Source: Styela clava (Eukaryota > Chordata > Ascidiacea > Stolidobranchia > Styelidae). From it: a DNA stretch of 64,000 bases. Position 1 is the stretch's first letter. Each line of letters begins with the position of its first letter. The notes below the pieces were generated by a model that searched no databases, was not told the DNA's origin, and saw only the letters and a list, made by a program, of their open reading frames with translations. The position numbers and the translations under genes were made by a program. Of the stretch, positions 11,675-25,689 are shown in pieces. The stretch spans positions 13,507,001-13,571,000 of the forward strand of contig NC_135258.1 in NCBI RefSeq assembly GCF_964204865.1. Reading direction: 5' to 3'.

Positions 11675-14600
11675 TCACACTATATTTTTGCCTTTATGTT
11701 TCTTAGCAGAACATTTTGAGCTGAAAGCAGAATAAACAGACTGCATAGAATCATTGTTATTTTCATCAATTTCAAAGAAAATAGGCCCCTCGGTATCTTC
11801 ATCTGAACTATCATCATTTCCGTCGAAATTTAAATTTTGCTTTTCTGCATCGGATGATGCTAATGATTTAGCAAAAATTTTCCCTGTTATTTTTGCAACG
11901 CGTGACGGCTCCTCACGTTTTGGTTTCCAAATTTCTTTATCAGTGGGTGATTGTGGGAGCGGCGATGCATTATCTTGCGGTGCTTCCTGAGAACAAGCAC
12001 CTATGAGACGGGAAATGTGCGGTGAACTTTTCGAACGATTGGCTGATGTGCAAGGGGTTTCTTCTAGTAGAATTGTTTGTTCACTGGTAGCAACAAAATT
12101 AGTCTCAGTCTCTGCACGTTGTAGAGGATTTTGATGGCAATTTACAATGTGAACAATGTGCTTATGCTGTGGAACCGTGTTGTTGTTGATTTCATCTTCA
12201 ATATTTCCAAACGTTGATGAACTATCAGACAGTGATACATCAGGACTGTCATAAGCTTGCGGTCTCATATTCTGAAATAAAATAAATTTCCTCACTCAAA
12301 TACAATGCCAATGTAATAACTACTGTGATAATTTTTTTGAACATTTTAAATAACCATTTAAGTTTTTGACCAAAAAATATGATTCCCTCAGAAAAATATG
12401 TTCATGAAAGTTCTGAAAAAGATGAGCATCATAATGTCACCTTCTGAAAACTAAAATAAATAAAAAAATTAACATATTGGAAGATACAAACTAAATACAA
12501 GTTTGTGTCTACTTGTGTCCCTTTTAGTTAAATCCTTCGGAATTACCTATGTGAAAAAAGTTGCTGTACTGTTCATTAACACAGAATAGCTTCATCAACA
12601 ATCTATCTGAAAAGGAAAGCCATATCTATACTGAACCAGTAATCGTTGACTACACAAAAAAAAAACTGCTTGCCACATGATTAACTAGTCGTATAAACTT
12701 TTAGTCCCGCCAAAATAAATAAATATGAAAATATTTTCAGAAAAATATAAAATCTACAAGTATTCAGAATCAGAAATATGTAGCTATAATTGGTTTCAAA
12801 TTTATTTCATAAAACATACTCACCGACTGCCTATGTGAAGATCTTTGACCAAAATTGAATCCAATTGACGTTACTAATGACAAAACTGATGACGTCAAGT
12901 CATTATATGACAAAAATTTCATAGATGCAACCCTGTGAATAAAATTAAATCTTCATAATCAACCTGCGTAATGATAAGCTAATTCTTATCATTTAAACAT
13001 CTACAAAACGCCATGACAAAAATATTGGTATAATATGGTATTGAAATGTAAATTAAATTTAACTACTAAATCATCAATCAAAAAGACATTGGACAATATT
13101 GGATCACTATTCCAAATAAAGACTGTGCAAATATGATAACAAAAAACCAAGAACCTCCCTCAAGTTTTGTTTGAGGTACCAGTGTTTGCACACACCACAA
13201 AATTGCTCATTGGCACGAACTTGCCGTTATATACTTTACAAGCAAAGATAGGAATGATGGACCATACACTTTGGTATAGGCCAGGGGTCGGGAACCTTTT
13301 TGGTCAAGAGAGCCATAAAATATACATATTTTCAATTGCATTTCCGTGCGAGCCATATAACATTTCTTCACTTAATCAGGCCTGAAATGTTCACTCAAAA
13401 GTCAACACATACAATGTCAATATACATTTAATGTGATTTCTGATGCTGCATCTAGTCGCTGCGGGCCTTGAACGGTTGCTCACATGCAGCCCAAGTTGAA
13501 ATCTACGATACTCATCACCCTTTTTCGTTTAGGCATCTCCGTAGTGTTTTTAAAACTCTATCACTCTGTGATGTCACAACATATGTTTCGGAATCCCCTT
13601 GTTCGTCACAATGCATGTCTGGTAATTATCTTGCATAACATAGACATGTGCTGGACGCGCGTTCTCAAACGTATTGGGAATTTCCTGCCAAATTTGGCTA
13701 TAAAAGAGTTTGAAATCTCGTAACAATAGTAAGCTTAGTCTTGGAATATTAGATTTTTCTGAGAGCCATATGCCGTCACCAAAAGAGCCATATATGGCTC
13801 GCGAGCCATGGGTTCCCGACCCCTGGTATAGGCCATGGATGGCAAAATCTTTTCGACTGAATGAGTCCCACTGTCCCACACATTCCCATATCATAAAAAA
13901 GAAGAATGTGGGTCATAGACCTAGTCCTTGCTTGCATCAATAACAAGCTGTTGCATCTTTTATGAAATCAGATTATCACTTTTCTCTAGTTCAAATATTA
14001 TTGAAACTTATATTGCACTGAAATGTTGGTACGTTCTGCATTTCAATGGTTTACCAGGACCAGCCTTGTGCCATCATTACACACTCACTATCACAGTAGG
14101 CAAGTAAATATGGAAAAATATTAGAACTCTTATGAACCGTTTGTGGTTTAGTTCAGTCTATCAAAAATAACTTAGTATAATATATACTATACATACATAT
14201 TTAATTTGAAATAGATTGTCTCTTGGGAATTGCACAATTTGGCTGGCAGTTTATTTTGAACGGTTCAGTTCTTAGAATTTCAAAGTAGAGTAAAGGTAAA
14301 CAAGTAAAATTTGCCTCGAGTCCAATTCGACCATAAAAACGAAATAGATAATTTCAATTATCTACATTTTTAAGATCAGTAATTATAGAACTACCACGAA
14401 TTACGAGAGAAACGTCATTTACAGATGGAATGAATTCTAACACGAAAACAATTTCAAGTCGTAATTAATGTTATTATGTTCTGAGTCATGACTTTTATAA
14501 TGCAACATGTGATCGACCCAGCTTTGCTTGTAACAGGTTATGAAAATAACATGTCACTATTTCCAGTTTCTATTTCCTATTTTCTATACTTTTTCTATCT

Positions 14601-17600
14601 CTTACTTACATATGATATCGAAAAATGTAGTAATTTTGAGTTTTGGAATACAACTCTTATTCGCGCATCTTGCTCAGAACAAGGCCCGGTACTCCTGTAG
14701 AATGTGTACCAGGTTGGGGTTGGGCCATAATTTTATTCCTATTTTCCTTATTTTAGTTCTATTACCAGTTCGGGGACTGTTTGTGTTAGCCAAGTGAATA
14801 TCTCCCCTGCCCATCGGTTCCCGCCCCATTACACAACTTGATGTAAAGTAGGCAAACAAAATTAGTTGCCTCCATATTGGTACACACACTTCTGGAGCCC
14901 CCAAGGCCCTGTACAACCTGTTCGGTTATTAAACTCTGGTTGAGGGGGTGGTAATAGGATTTGAACCAGAGATGAGTAACCTGTGATGCCAACACAGTTA
15001 AGTCTAATGCTCTATAAGCTAGACCAGAGTGGTCCAAACACAGGCCCGCGGGCCACATGTGGGCCTCCGCTTCATTATCTTTGGCCCTCGCCGCATTCGG
15101 AGAGTAATCAAAATATCGTATTTTAAATTGCTTCTCATAAAATAAATCAGAAAAATCGTTTGACATGTTGTTATCACTACTGCGACTGAATTGACTAGTA
15201 TGCTGGCTAGCTGAAGCAACTACCGAAGTTGAATGATGTGATGGGCAGTCTAAATTGTTACCTGGATTTCTATCGTTTTGGTCTGGAAAATATTCTAACA
15301 ATATAGGCATGATAGAAAACTGAAAATCAAATGCGGATTCCATTAGCCCAGGTTGGCAATGCCTGATAACTATGTGTTTACACAATAAAAGTGCTTGTTT
15401 TGTATTGCACTGTTTACCTATTCCTGGTACTATTGTGGCCCGCAACCAATGCCAAAATAATTTTGTGGCCCGCGAAGCCCACAACCTTGGACCACCCTGA
15501 GCTAGACCATTGCGTCTAAAAATTAAAATATTGTAAATATGACATTGCTTAGGGAAAGAGTCATTTTATCCATTTGTATTCTAAAAACACTTCGTTCAAA
15601 AATCATCTATTCTGAATTATAAAAAAGACTTACCCTTCGGAGTTTGCTTCAATTGCAGCTATTGTGTTTAGATTTCTGTGAGATCTGTATGGAGGAGGTG
15701 GAGAGCCAGAAGGAGGAATCCTTATGATTTCATCATACTTTGGAAGTTTGCAGAAACCAAGAGTTCCTTAACAAACAAAAAATCAATTTTTATAGAAAAA
15801 AATAGTTTTTTACAAAAAATTTCCACATCACAAAAAAAAAATCAAATTTTTTTCTATTTTTGTTTGTTTTTGCAGAGAAAACAGCTGACAATGAAAACTC
15901 AAATAATGCTATCGAGAATTGAAAAATTGCACATTTTGATTAGTTATGTCCTGTCTAATATTTTTTTTTATCTTGATTCTTGATTAAGTGGTAGGAAAAG
16001 TTCAGCAACTGTAAAATAGCTCGGGGTTGAACAAGAAAGATGGAATCAGCGGTAAAACCATGACCAGACCATAAACCAACAAAATTCAAATAAACCTAAA
16101 TAATATATAGAAACGATCATCAATATTTGTATTTATATATGAAATTAATTTTAATAATTTCAAGTTTTTAAGAATCCGAATTCCTAAAATAGGAATATAA
16201 TTCAAGATGTGTTGATATTTTCAGATTTTCAAAACATCGGAATTTTCTTAGTACAGGAAGCCCTGACTGCTAATATCACACAGAGTAGGATTCAAATTGA
16301 GTGAACAACTACTAATTAAAATTAATTACAGCTGAGAGAACCCAATTATTTTGAATATAAATATATAATTATCTAATTAAAATGGAATGAAAACGAGAAA
16401 TTTAAGAATTATATTTGAAATCAAAAAAAAAAGGGCATTTAATTGGTATAGGCCAAAACTGAACCCTAAGCACCCCCCATACCCACCCTTTCACCCATCG
16501 TATTAAAAATTATATAGGTTTAGGTTGGACCAAAATTCTTAGATCCTTCTCAATCTACTTTTCTACATTCATCTATTAATAGTAGTTTGTCCAGAGCCTT
16601 TGTCTGAGTGAAAGGAATAACAACCATAAAATATTTTAAATGACTAATGCTCATAATAAATTGGAGCTGATTCAATAAATACATATTCTCAAAGATTCCA
16701 ACAAAACCATATCAAGTATGGTCATGTGATGAATATATTATATTGTCATGTTATACAGCTCTCTTGCTTGGGGAAAAATACTAAATCCAGATTTAAATGA
16801 TAACAAAATATTTTTGCTGTTTCTCATGACATGAAATCAAACATTGACCAGCACATATGAAACCAAAAATATTGACTCCATGTCTTGGAAAACAAACATG
16901 TAACATGTCATTGATCAGAACTAGAATATTTTTTAAAAAGAGGCAGTAAAATATCTTGGCATTGCGCTGTTAAATAAATTCAGGTCTTAATTAAAGTCAA
17001 AGACCAGATAGAGCCAACAGAACCTTGTCTGTTATACATGAAAGATGAAACGAATTTCATGGCATGGACCATTCTTTTGTAATTTCCATGATCAAATAGG
17101 CAATTACAGATTTAAAATAATTCAAAACATTCAAAATGATATCCAAAGGTATTTTGTTTACCGGATATCTTAAAGTTCAACTTAAATTGTAATTCTCTAA
17201 AGAAGGTATTTTGAATGCTTGGAAATTCCCTAACGGTAAGATTTTTACTTCTCTATTTAACGTCATGGTATTGATTTCTCCATAACAAACGTCATTACCT
17301 TTGTCGACAGGTGGTCCTGGATAACTACATGCAGCAGCATATTGTCCTTGCATCATATTACGATTTCTACGAGATCGTAAATTTTGACGTTTCTTGCGAT
17401 GATGATAAGCACAACAGCAGCTCATGAGAATAATCATCATCCATATCAGCCAGAACCCTGTAATTAACAAAGCGTGAAATTTTATTCCGAATAATAAAAT
17501 TTTTATTCTACATTTGATCTTAATGGCTTTTAAAAAAATCAGTTTTAAAGGTTCAGAATGATAGCTATCTGTTCGCTTTGCAATAATCTACCAAATTTAA

Positions 17601-20202
17601 TACCCCCCCTGACTTGGATCGACTCTACTCTAAAGGGAACACGAATATGGGTGCTGTAATATATTTAACGAACAATTTTGATATATCACTATGCCATGAT
17701 ACCTGTTGTTTAATAATTTAATTCTGTGGATCAAAAGTGAGAAATTTTTAAAAGTGAAAGTCAACAGAGAGTTTGAAGATTACAGATAAGAAGATCAACA
17801 TCTAACAATTGAATGTGACTTATGTAGAAATATTCCACAAGTAAGACAAACAACTCTGAATAAAATTTTAATTTTAGCTAATTGGCCGTACAATTTGGAG
17901 CGAATTTTTGAAAAAATGCTTGTGAATTGCAGAAAACATCTCTACAGATACAACTAATCAGAAAGTCATAAAAGTTGTTTTGCAAGTTTCATTGGGGTTT
18001 GATATAGAAACTGATGATTCATGTGATAAGATGAATAATCTAATCCATATCTATCTAAACTTGACTATTGCAAAATAAATTGCTGTAGCATATATCATCT
18101 ACGCCCTGGGAATTGTGGTAAATATTGATGTTACCGGTACTCGGTACTGCCATGATGTTATCACAATAATCATAATAAACATCAAAAGGATTTAAAGTAA
18201 TATATAAATAGAAGCTTGGAGCAATATCACTAGTGCTAAGCTTCTTTTACTTCCTAGTTACAAATTATGAAAAATAGTTGAGCTAAAATTTGCCACAAGT
18301 TTTTTTTTAATTTTTTTTAAAATAAATTTTGTTATTTATTCAAAAGAATATTTACTCAAATTCAAACCTGATAAAAATATTTTTTTCCATACACCAAAAT
18401 GGGCATGTTACAAATAAGGTTGGATTACTAAGTTTAAAAACATCCTGACAAAACTGATCTGAAATTGTTATTTATAAAGTTTCAAGATATCATTTTCAGA
18501 AATAGTAGTGTATTGACTCCTGAATAAAAGTAACTCTGATGTGCCATTTAAAAAAAGATTGAAGACAGCATATTTATTATGATTTCATATCTATCAAAAA
18601 AGAAAATCTGATAATATAGCAAAATCAAATTGTGACCAACAATCGCTAAATTTGGGTACAAGCGACCTAATATTGAGTTACACCAATATTCCAAATACAA
18701 AGCCTTAGACAAGATATACGATATTAAATGTAACAAGTTTTTGTTTTATTTTATATAACAAACATGCTTCTGAAATAGGCTTGAGAACTTGAAATGCTGA
18801 AATTTTTTCTCGACATGGCCGTGTTTTAGGATTTTACATAATATGAATGAATGATATAAAAAGAAATTTTTATTCAAGAAATTAAATAAATTTCTCAGAT
18901 TATGATCACTTTTTAAAATATTTGAAATGGAAAATCTGAAGTCTTGATCTTAGTTCAAAGCAAAAAATTAAATGAATATTAAAACCAAATTTAAGAATAT
19001 CAAATTTATTTCAAAATAACCATATGACCAAAATGATTCTTATCATCTTTAAAGGTCTATTACAAAAGAAAATGGAAATAACCTCTTAGAACCACACTTT
19101 TAAAAATGGGGAATTTTTTCATATCAGGTTCATGAATCAATATGACGATATACAAAACAAAGAAGTACTGTATTATAAACAGAACAAGGAATAAATGAGA
19201 AATTGCTTTATAAGTATTTCCAGTTCCTCCTTTGAATATTAGGTTTAAAATATATTTCATCAGTTAAATAATAATACGGTATGCAACACGAAAGCAGATG
19301 TGAAACTTTGACTAAGTGGAAAGTTCTATATATAGAAGTGTATGAGAAATTTTCATGGATTTCATGTTTCTTGAACTTCCTTAAACTTTGGCATGGGATC
19401 CATAGAACAAAGAAATTTTTTTTATTTTTATAAAAATTATGATCTGGTGTAGCGAACAATAGAGCAATGCTCTAATATATGTGGATACAAAGGTCGTGCA
19501 TTGGTACCAGAAAAGCCTTAGTTTGCTAAATAGATCGATGACAAGGGTGACTGAATAAAATGTTCTATTATGCCATAGACGTGTGTCATAAATTGAAGTA
19601 AAATCATAAAATTTTGGTAAAATTTCGTCTCTCATTAGATTCGGGGGAAATTTGAAAAAAAAAAAAATAAATAAATAGCCTCCTACTGATTTCCTCCATC
19701 TGTGGGTACTAAAAATCTGAAACATTTTAGAATCACTATATCTATTGAATTTCTAATATTAGTTATTGAGCCTCTGAAAGTCTTGTGAATATAAAAGATA
19801 GAAAAATTTTAAATAGAAACTTACACCAAAGTTCATAATAATAAGTACAACAGTTTGCGTCAGCACAGCAATGTCCAACAGCACATCGATATTCCGCTCC
19901 ATCCACATCACTTTTGCATACTTCTTCATCCTGAATTTAAAAATAAAATTGCAGATGACAATAAAAAATATCTGCTATCCAATCTTCCATTAAAGTTCTT
20001 AATATAGCCTAGCTTATGGTTTAAGTATTTTAATTTTATTTGTTTAGTTGATGTTGTTAATTTGTTATAAAGATTCTTATTTAATACAAACCTCATTCTT
20101 TGACTCTACTTCATATCCAACCCTTGCACTTGCTGATGCCACAATGAAGTATACAGATAAAACACCAAGAGGGCTGACCCTTGATGTCATGAAATGGGAC
20201 AT
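11675..20202 (-). CDS. WBP1/WBP1L-like single-pass membrane protein
   Basis: Six exons rebuild a 404-residue protein with matching phases throughout: 20202-20092, 19930-19825, 17457-17299, 15766-15634, 12932-12824, 12271-11675. Residues 1-26 look like a signal peptide (hydrophobic, ending VASASA). Residues about 38-72 are a short Cys-rich luminal segment with GHCCADANCC and YYYELWWFWLIW, the hallmark of the WBP1/WBP1L (OPAL1) family. A membrane span (about 73-87) ends in SCCCAYHHRKKR, also typical. The cytoplasmic tail has LPKY (133-136) and PPPPY (148-152), motifs that recruit WW-domain proteins such as NEDD4-type ubiquitin ligases. The tail from 170 on is long, Ser/Asp-rich and unlike anything I recognise. 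The start follows from the signal peptide and an A at -3. Reading through exon 3 instead of splicing would stop at 17177; the splice that gains the PPxY exon is preferred. Confidence 0.88.
13282..13825. mobile_element. Non-autonomous hAT element, CAGGGGTCGGGAACC ends
   Basis: The left end CAGGGGTCGGGAACC is the exact reverse complement of the right end GGTTCCCGACCCCTG. The element is 544 bp and flanked by a perfect 8-bp TSD, gtataggc (13274-13281 and 13826-13833). TIR sequence and TSD length are those of the hAT superfamily. Repeated gagccat motifs sit just inside both ends. It encodes no transposase. Confidence 0.93.
14688..14901. mobile_element. hAT-like MITE, family A
   Basis: 214 bp, starting GGTACTCCTGTAG and ending CTTCTGGAGCCCC, with a perfect 8-bp TSD caaggccc (14680-14687 and 14902-14909). 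The interior has a ggccataattttatt block shared with the copies at 10049, 33449 and 56664. Noncoding. Confidence 0.9.
14944..15530 (-). mobile_element. tRNA-derived SINE, family 2, split by a hAT insertion
   Basis: On the minus strand, with 15025-15499 and one TSD copy removed, the sequence reads ggtctagcttatagagc, then a tRNA-like middle (ggcatcacaggttac), then a good box B, ggttcaaatcc. The middle part recurs at about 30030 and more loosely at 25690. It is not a functional tRNA gene because no clean acceptor stem is visible. Confidence 0.6.
15025..15499. mobile_element. Non-autonomous hAT element inserted into a SINE
   Basis: Ends CAGAGTGGTCCAAA and CTTGGACCACCCTG are near-perfect inverted repeats. 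The 475-bp element has a perfect 8-bp TSD agctagac (15017-15024 and 15500-15507). The TSD lies in the A-box region of the surrounding tRNA-like repeat, so this insertion is younger. Subterminal ggcccgcgggcc and gtggcccgcg tracts flank the interior. A long minus-strand open frame runs through it, but it has no transposase motif and spills into the flanks. Confidence 0.92.
15767..17298. other. Intron 3 of the WBP1L-like gene
   Basis: AT-rich sequence with A- and T-runs near 15780-15850. I see no repeat family member or exon in it. Confidence 0.6.
17458..19824. other. Intron 2 of the WBP1L-like gene
   Basis: AT-rich, with no recognisable element, RNA gene or exon. Confidence 0.6.
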
Positions 20203-23200
20203 TTTTGCATTCAACAACTGCAAAAGTCAACAACACAGTTCTGCAGTTTATAAATGATTCAGATTTGTATATCTCAACTTTCTGACTTTACATAGGTGTT
20301 TCAGTTACTAGAAGTAAAATGAGATAAAGATAAATTAAACAAATTTTTTACTGGCATGTCTGTATGTGCGCAATACAGCCTGGACAGAAATATTCTTATT
20401 AATAGATTAACTGAAAATACAAATAACAGAATAAAGTGCTTTTGCAAACATACTGACATAGGTCAACGCCCAAAACAAATACTGAGATAGACAGAATATT
20501 CTTTCTTTAAACTTGCATATATCTCTATCTAGTCTATAGCGAGTCATTTGACGCTGGTCCACGTTGTGATTAATTCATGTTTCGTGTTGTTGAATACTGG
20601 AATAGCCGATTACTTACTTCCAAGCGTGAAAACTATACTAACCGATACGTAAAACTCACTCAACAACTTTCTAGGTACTGCCGTCATTATACACAAAGTT
20701 CAGTGAATAACCCCTTGCGTGATTGCCGCAGCGATTGAGACATCACGTTGCAAACTCATGATACGGTATGTTGTTATTGTCGCGCAGCTACCTGATAACT
20801 ACGAGACTGCTTGAAGTGAACCTCGACAGATTTTCTTCTATTTAAAAAATTGTGGTTTAAATTGCTGTAAAGCCCCTGCATCGAAAACTGGGAAGTAACC
20901 TTGGGCTTGTAATCGCTAAAAAACCAAGCCTTTGTTGTTTCAGACGCGACAGAAATCGCCTCGCCTTCCTGTTTCTAGTTTGTTTTTGAAGCATCGTCAC
21001 GCTCAATGGTCGGTGCAAACCAGCTGATTCCAGTTTGCACAGGGTTGACTAACACGGCTCGCTGCGCACAGCCGGTGATATTGCGTAACCGCGTGTGTCG
21101 TTTAAGTTTTCAATTTAATTTTCCAGCTATTTGTATATTTCTATCGATTTATTTTAATCCAAGCTAGACGCGTTTAAACTAGGATAGCGCATCGCGTACG
21201 ATTGAGCTTGAGCACAAAGCCAGCCGGCTGACTCGCCATCGTATTTGAAAAATCGAAACGAAAACATGTTTACACCGGTTCTGGGCGCTTTACCGTATAG
21301 CTATAGCACAACCAGAAACGTGGTTCTTCGCCTGAAGACAAAAACAATAAACAAAGCAACGTTGTCAATTTGCCTCTAAGTCTTCGCTTGTATTTTCTCG
21401 TAACGTAGTAGAATGTAAATTTCTTAAAATATATATGTTATACTTTCGGTATCGCTTTTTTGGATAACACTAAAAACGGTATGTTAAGTTGTGTGGTTAT
21501 CATTACCGGTATATGTCGTTATAAAAAATTATTATAGGCCACCGTTTCGAAGAGCATGTATTCATTATAAAGAATGGAATGAGTTACTGTACTCCTTTTC
21601 GGCTTATATTCGATTCAAGGTGCAAATAACAACTCGTCAATCATACAATGAAACTTAGTTACGATTATGCTTTAAAACTTCTAAAACGTTAAATTTATAG
21701 CGCGATTGGTCTTTAATATAACTACGACGAAGTCCTGGGTGAAGTCGATTCATGCTGCGCCTTGGACACCAACTGTGGTTAACTGGTCAATTTTGTCTGA
21801 CTAACAGTGAAATGATACCCAACCTTATCCATGCTTTTTTTATGATTTTAAAACTTCCGTATTACTTTCCATTGTCACCACTGCAAACGATGCAGCTTAT
21901 TAAGCGTTATTATAATAGTGGCATTTTTTCACGTCAAAGAGCGAAGCACATTCTACATAGCTTGGTATTTAGTGCGACACCAAAGCTAATTTCGCACCTC
22001 CCAGATGCTACGAATGGGGGTTTAATTTATGCAATAGTTTCACGTCTACTGAAAATCAAAATCTGTCAATAAAAGCATGAAGCTATATTTGACAGTAACG
22101 CATGTAATAGAAATCTACGTCTCTCGTGTTCGAATAGGTTCGTTTCGTTAGATCAGTTATATAATACGGACGTAAACTATGTCTGGGTAGATATACAATT
22201 TCCCCCCTATCCATCAATATAGCACGGTCATTGTCGAAGATACTGGTTAGCAAGTCCGTAGTTACGCTTCCGGAACTTATGTATATTCCGAACTACTCAA
22301 TGGTCATTCATTTAATCGGACGAAAAGTTTCCGAGAAGTAAAGAATTGTAAGCTAATTTGTGAGTTCAAAGCATAGAAATCTTGCAATGAAAATGATCAG
22401 GGAGAGAAATATACAAAACAGGGTTGCTAGAGAATGAGACGACGTAATCGTTACAGGGAAATGAGGCTGAACTGCATGGATGAGGGTTTTTAACTCATAC
22501 CCGGCGCCAGTTGTCAACTACACCATGGACGTATCTTAAAAGGTAATAGCGTTCTAGCGACATCTATCGCGTCGAATTTTTTTTCACAACGATCGTGTTC
22601 AATTGAGGCACGAAACTCATCTAAACAACGCGTGATTCTAAACAGCTCCTTTGGAATGTTTATTACGACATTACATATCTACCTAATAAATCACGCTTCT
22701 ATAATAATTTTGACGAAAGAGTACACAGGCAGCATGCCTTTCCTTTCCATATATGCTAAGTCAGTGACATTTTTGGGACCCGTACTAGGAGATAATTATA
22801 ATCAAAAACAAGAGGATGTGGACATATTGAAACGAAGGTTGCACATCAGTACCGAATTGGGGACCAATCGGCGGAAACTATCGTGTCCCCTTTAACAAAA
22901 GTAAAAAAACAAAATTCATTCAAAACAAAAGGATTCAGAGGGAATTGAAAATGGATGGAAAGTACTGGCTATCTTTAAGTACTTGAGATTGATTGACCCA
23001 TTAGTCACCAGGAGAAAGATATTTTACACACAAAAACAACATGAAAAACCATGCAACAACAATTTTCCATACTAATCCATCTATAGGCGTACTCCATGCT
23101 CAATAAACAAGACTGATAAAATGATATGTCATAACAGCACTGTTAGCTACCACCAGGCCATGCGGTAATAGTCCCACCCCTGATCACGCTGGTCAAATAC

Positions 23201-25689
23201 ACATCTAACACCCTTCGTGGGCACAAAAGAGAATCATAGTCTTGAGGAAAAAATCTATTCAAACGAATCTGATATTAGAAATACCAATTCTGTACATAGG
23301 TTCTTATAAGAAGAAAAATAAAATATATGATATGAACACAGTTCACAGCAAGATAAATCAGTAAACAGTAAATTGAAGAAAAACTATTAACAAAAAGATA
23401 AGTTGACCATGGAATGAGTACCCATGAGATGTGCTCCAACACTAGAGCAAGCTTCATGAAATCACACATGCTGATAATGTTGAAGTTCAGTAAATGTGCT
23501 GCTCTATAAGAGAGTGGATGATTTACAAATAATTCAATTTGAAGGATTTCACAAAATTATGAACCAAATACCAAAGACCGATTGTTATATGATGAAGGAA
23601 AATACTGTCCTGTTACAAGCAGTAATTATCACTATTTATACGAGTAAGTATTTTCGTTTACTCCACAACAGCGAGGCATAACATCATCAAAAATCAACCT
23701 ATTTGAAATTAGAGAAAAACAAGTCGGTGACATTTAAGAGGTTTTCTAAAACACAATCTGCAGTATCAAAATATATTTGCGCTAATTCTTGAAATATTAG
23801 ATACACATTGTTGGGTGTACAAAAATCATTACATGTTACTATTTTCAGAATTAAACACGAGAAAAACAAATTGCATTTTAATTATATTGTACTATCTTGA
23901 AATAGTCTGAAGAGGACTGGAGTGTGTCAATTTTGGATGGGAATGAAAAATATAAGAAAATAATCAATTCCAAAAAATTGGCAGTTTGTAAGGCGAAAAA
24001 AAATGCTGTAAAAAATCATCTTACAATGTTTAGGTTTATAACTATACTGTGCATTATGTGAATACATGGGAGGCATGTTAAAGATATCGCAAAGTCAATC
24101 AAAGCCTGAATTATGTTCTTAAGTACAAAGTACGCTTAATGTCATTTATCTAAATTCAAAGGGCTGGCAATATTACTGATAGAGGAGTTCGAAAAGATAT
24201 TTTCCATGTTCCTAAAGAACAGAAATATGAATTAATCAAAATGGCACTCACAAACTGTTCCATTGAAAAATTGAATTCCTATTCGAATTTACTCCCAAGT
24301 TCATTGAATGCAATAATGAATTTATTTGAATAAAGTTTAGCACAGCCCAAACAAAATATGGTCTAGGCCTACAAAACAATCAGGAATAACAATTCAAAAC
24401 ACCTTCCCAATATAAATGCAGTCGTAATGAAAAATAGTTAAGGAAATATTGACAGCACCTTGAAATTTGCAGTATATTTCAATACAGCCATACTGTGTAA
24501 ACAACAATTTTTTTTACATTACAATCATATATAGTGATAGATAGAATAAAAATCCCATTTACAGATGTTCCCATCTTTCCCCTGATGTTTAGTTTCCATA
24601 TGCATTTTAAGTAAAGTGCATATCTGTGTTTACCTATTTATATAATGATAATAATATAAATTCGTATTGGAGAATTAAAAACCAACAAAAGTGGCTTCAC
24701 TTTTATATTCCAATGAATTTATTACAATTCAGATTCTTGAATAGTTGCCATTTAGTTAAATTATAACATCAAAATTGAAAAATTTAGCATATATTAGGAT
24801 TTAGTAACAGAATACAGCTACAAAATTGAAATGATGTACAGGCTTCAGAATAAATATACTAGAATCCAATTTCTTTAGGTATTGCCATTACTTTCTCATG
24901 CATAAAGATTGTGAGATAATTAATAGTATGGCAAGTTTCCCACTTTAAATCGATGCTTCATGAAAACTTGAAAAAGAACTTCACAAGATTTAAAAGAATA
25001 TTAAAGATACAACAGAGTTATTTACAAAGAGAACTTTTTTTAACAAATAGTGTTTGCATAAAAAGATATATAATATACTATATCAATATTAAATAGCAAA
25101 ACATTTTGTTACAAATTCGGGCATGTATAGTGAGTCAATAAAGATTTTTTTTGTAGAAAGGATGTGGGAGACATACTTTGTAACTGAGATGCTTAGGACT
25201 CAGATAAATTACTATTTACTAACATGTAATTCACTGCTCTTTTTTTATAGTGTCAGTAGCTCTTGGCACTTCAGTCTTTACTGCTAGGTGAGAGCACATG
25301 AGCGAATTTTTGTGAAAAAAAAAACAAGTCTAAAACAAGTTAAGGTGGTTTAAGGGCAAGTTTACATGAAAATGTTCTATGAACCTGATATAACAAGCCA
25401 TTTTTTTACCCAAATTGAGGTGACTTTGGCACCAACAGCGATCGATCAACTGGTCAATTCTGTCTGGTTATTGGTCAACAGTTTTAAACGAAATTTCCAG
25501 ACCTATAGGTTGATAGATTGGTAAATGCTCTTTGTACAACATATTGAGGTACATCATGGAGTACAAAAAAATAGTTACGAAAATAGGTGTTTTAGTGTAA
25601 TGATTACAGACAATATATTTATTTTACAGCCGAACTGCTTTTTGAATCAACAAATCGAATAGTGGTAAGCACCGAAAAGAGCAAGAAGA

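Larger units (their letters stand above)
12933..15633. other. Intron 4 of the WBP1L-like gene, transposon-filled
   Basis: Between 13282 and about 15530 most of this intron is mobile DNA: a 544-bp hAT element, a family A MITE, and a SINE interrupted by a second hAT element. Nothing else is recognisable. Confidence 0.75.

Noticed and set aside
14944..15024. Functional tRNA gene
   Set aside because: It has a good B box and an A-box-like stretch, but no matching acceptor stem and related copies elsewhere, so it is a SINE head.
14786..15484. 232-residue minus-strand open frame
   Set aside because: It runs across the hAT element at 15025-15499 and into unrelated flanking sequence and a MITE, has no transposase or other motif, and its frame depends on where the element inserted.
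17177..17298. Read-through of WBP1L-like exon 3 to a stop at 17177 as the protein's true end
   Set aside because: Splicing at 17299 to 15766 preserves phase and adds the family's WW-binding PPPPY motif, and all later exons also join in phase. Retained only as a possible isoform.
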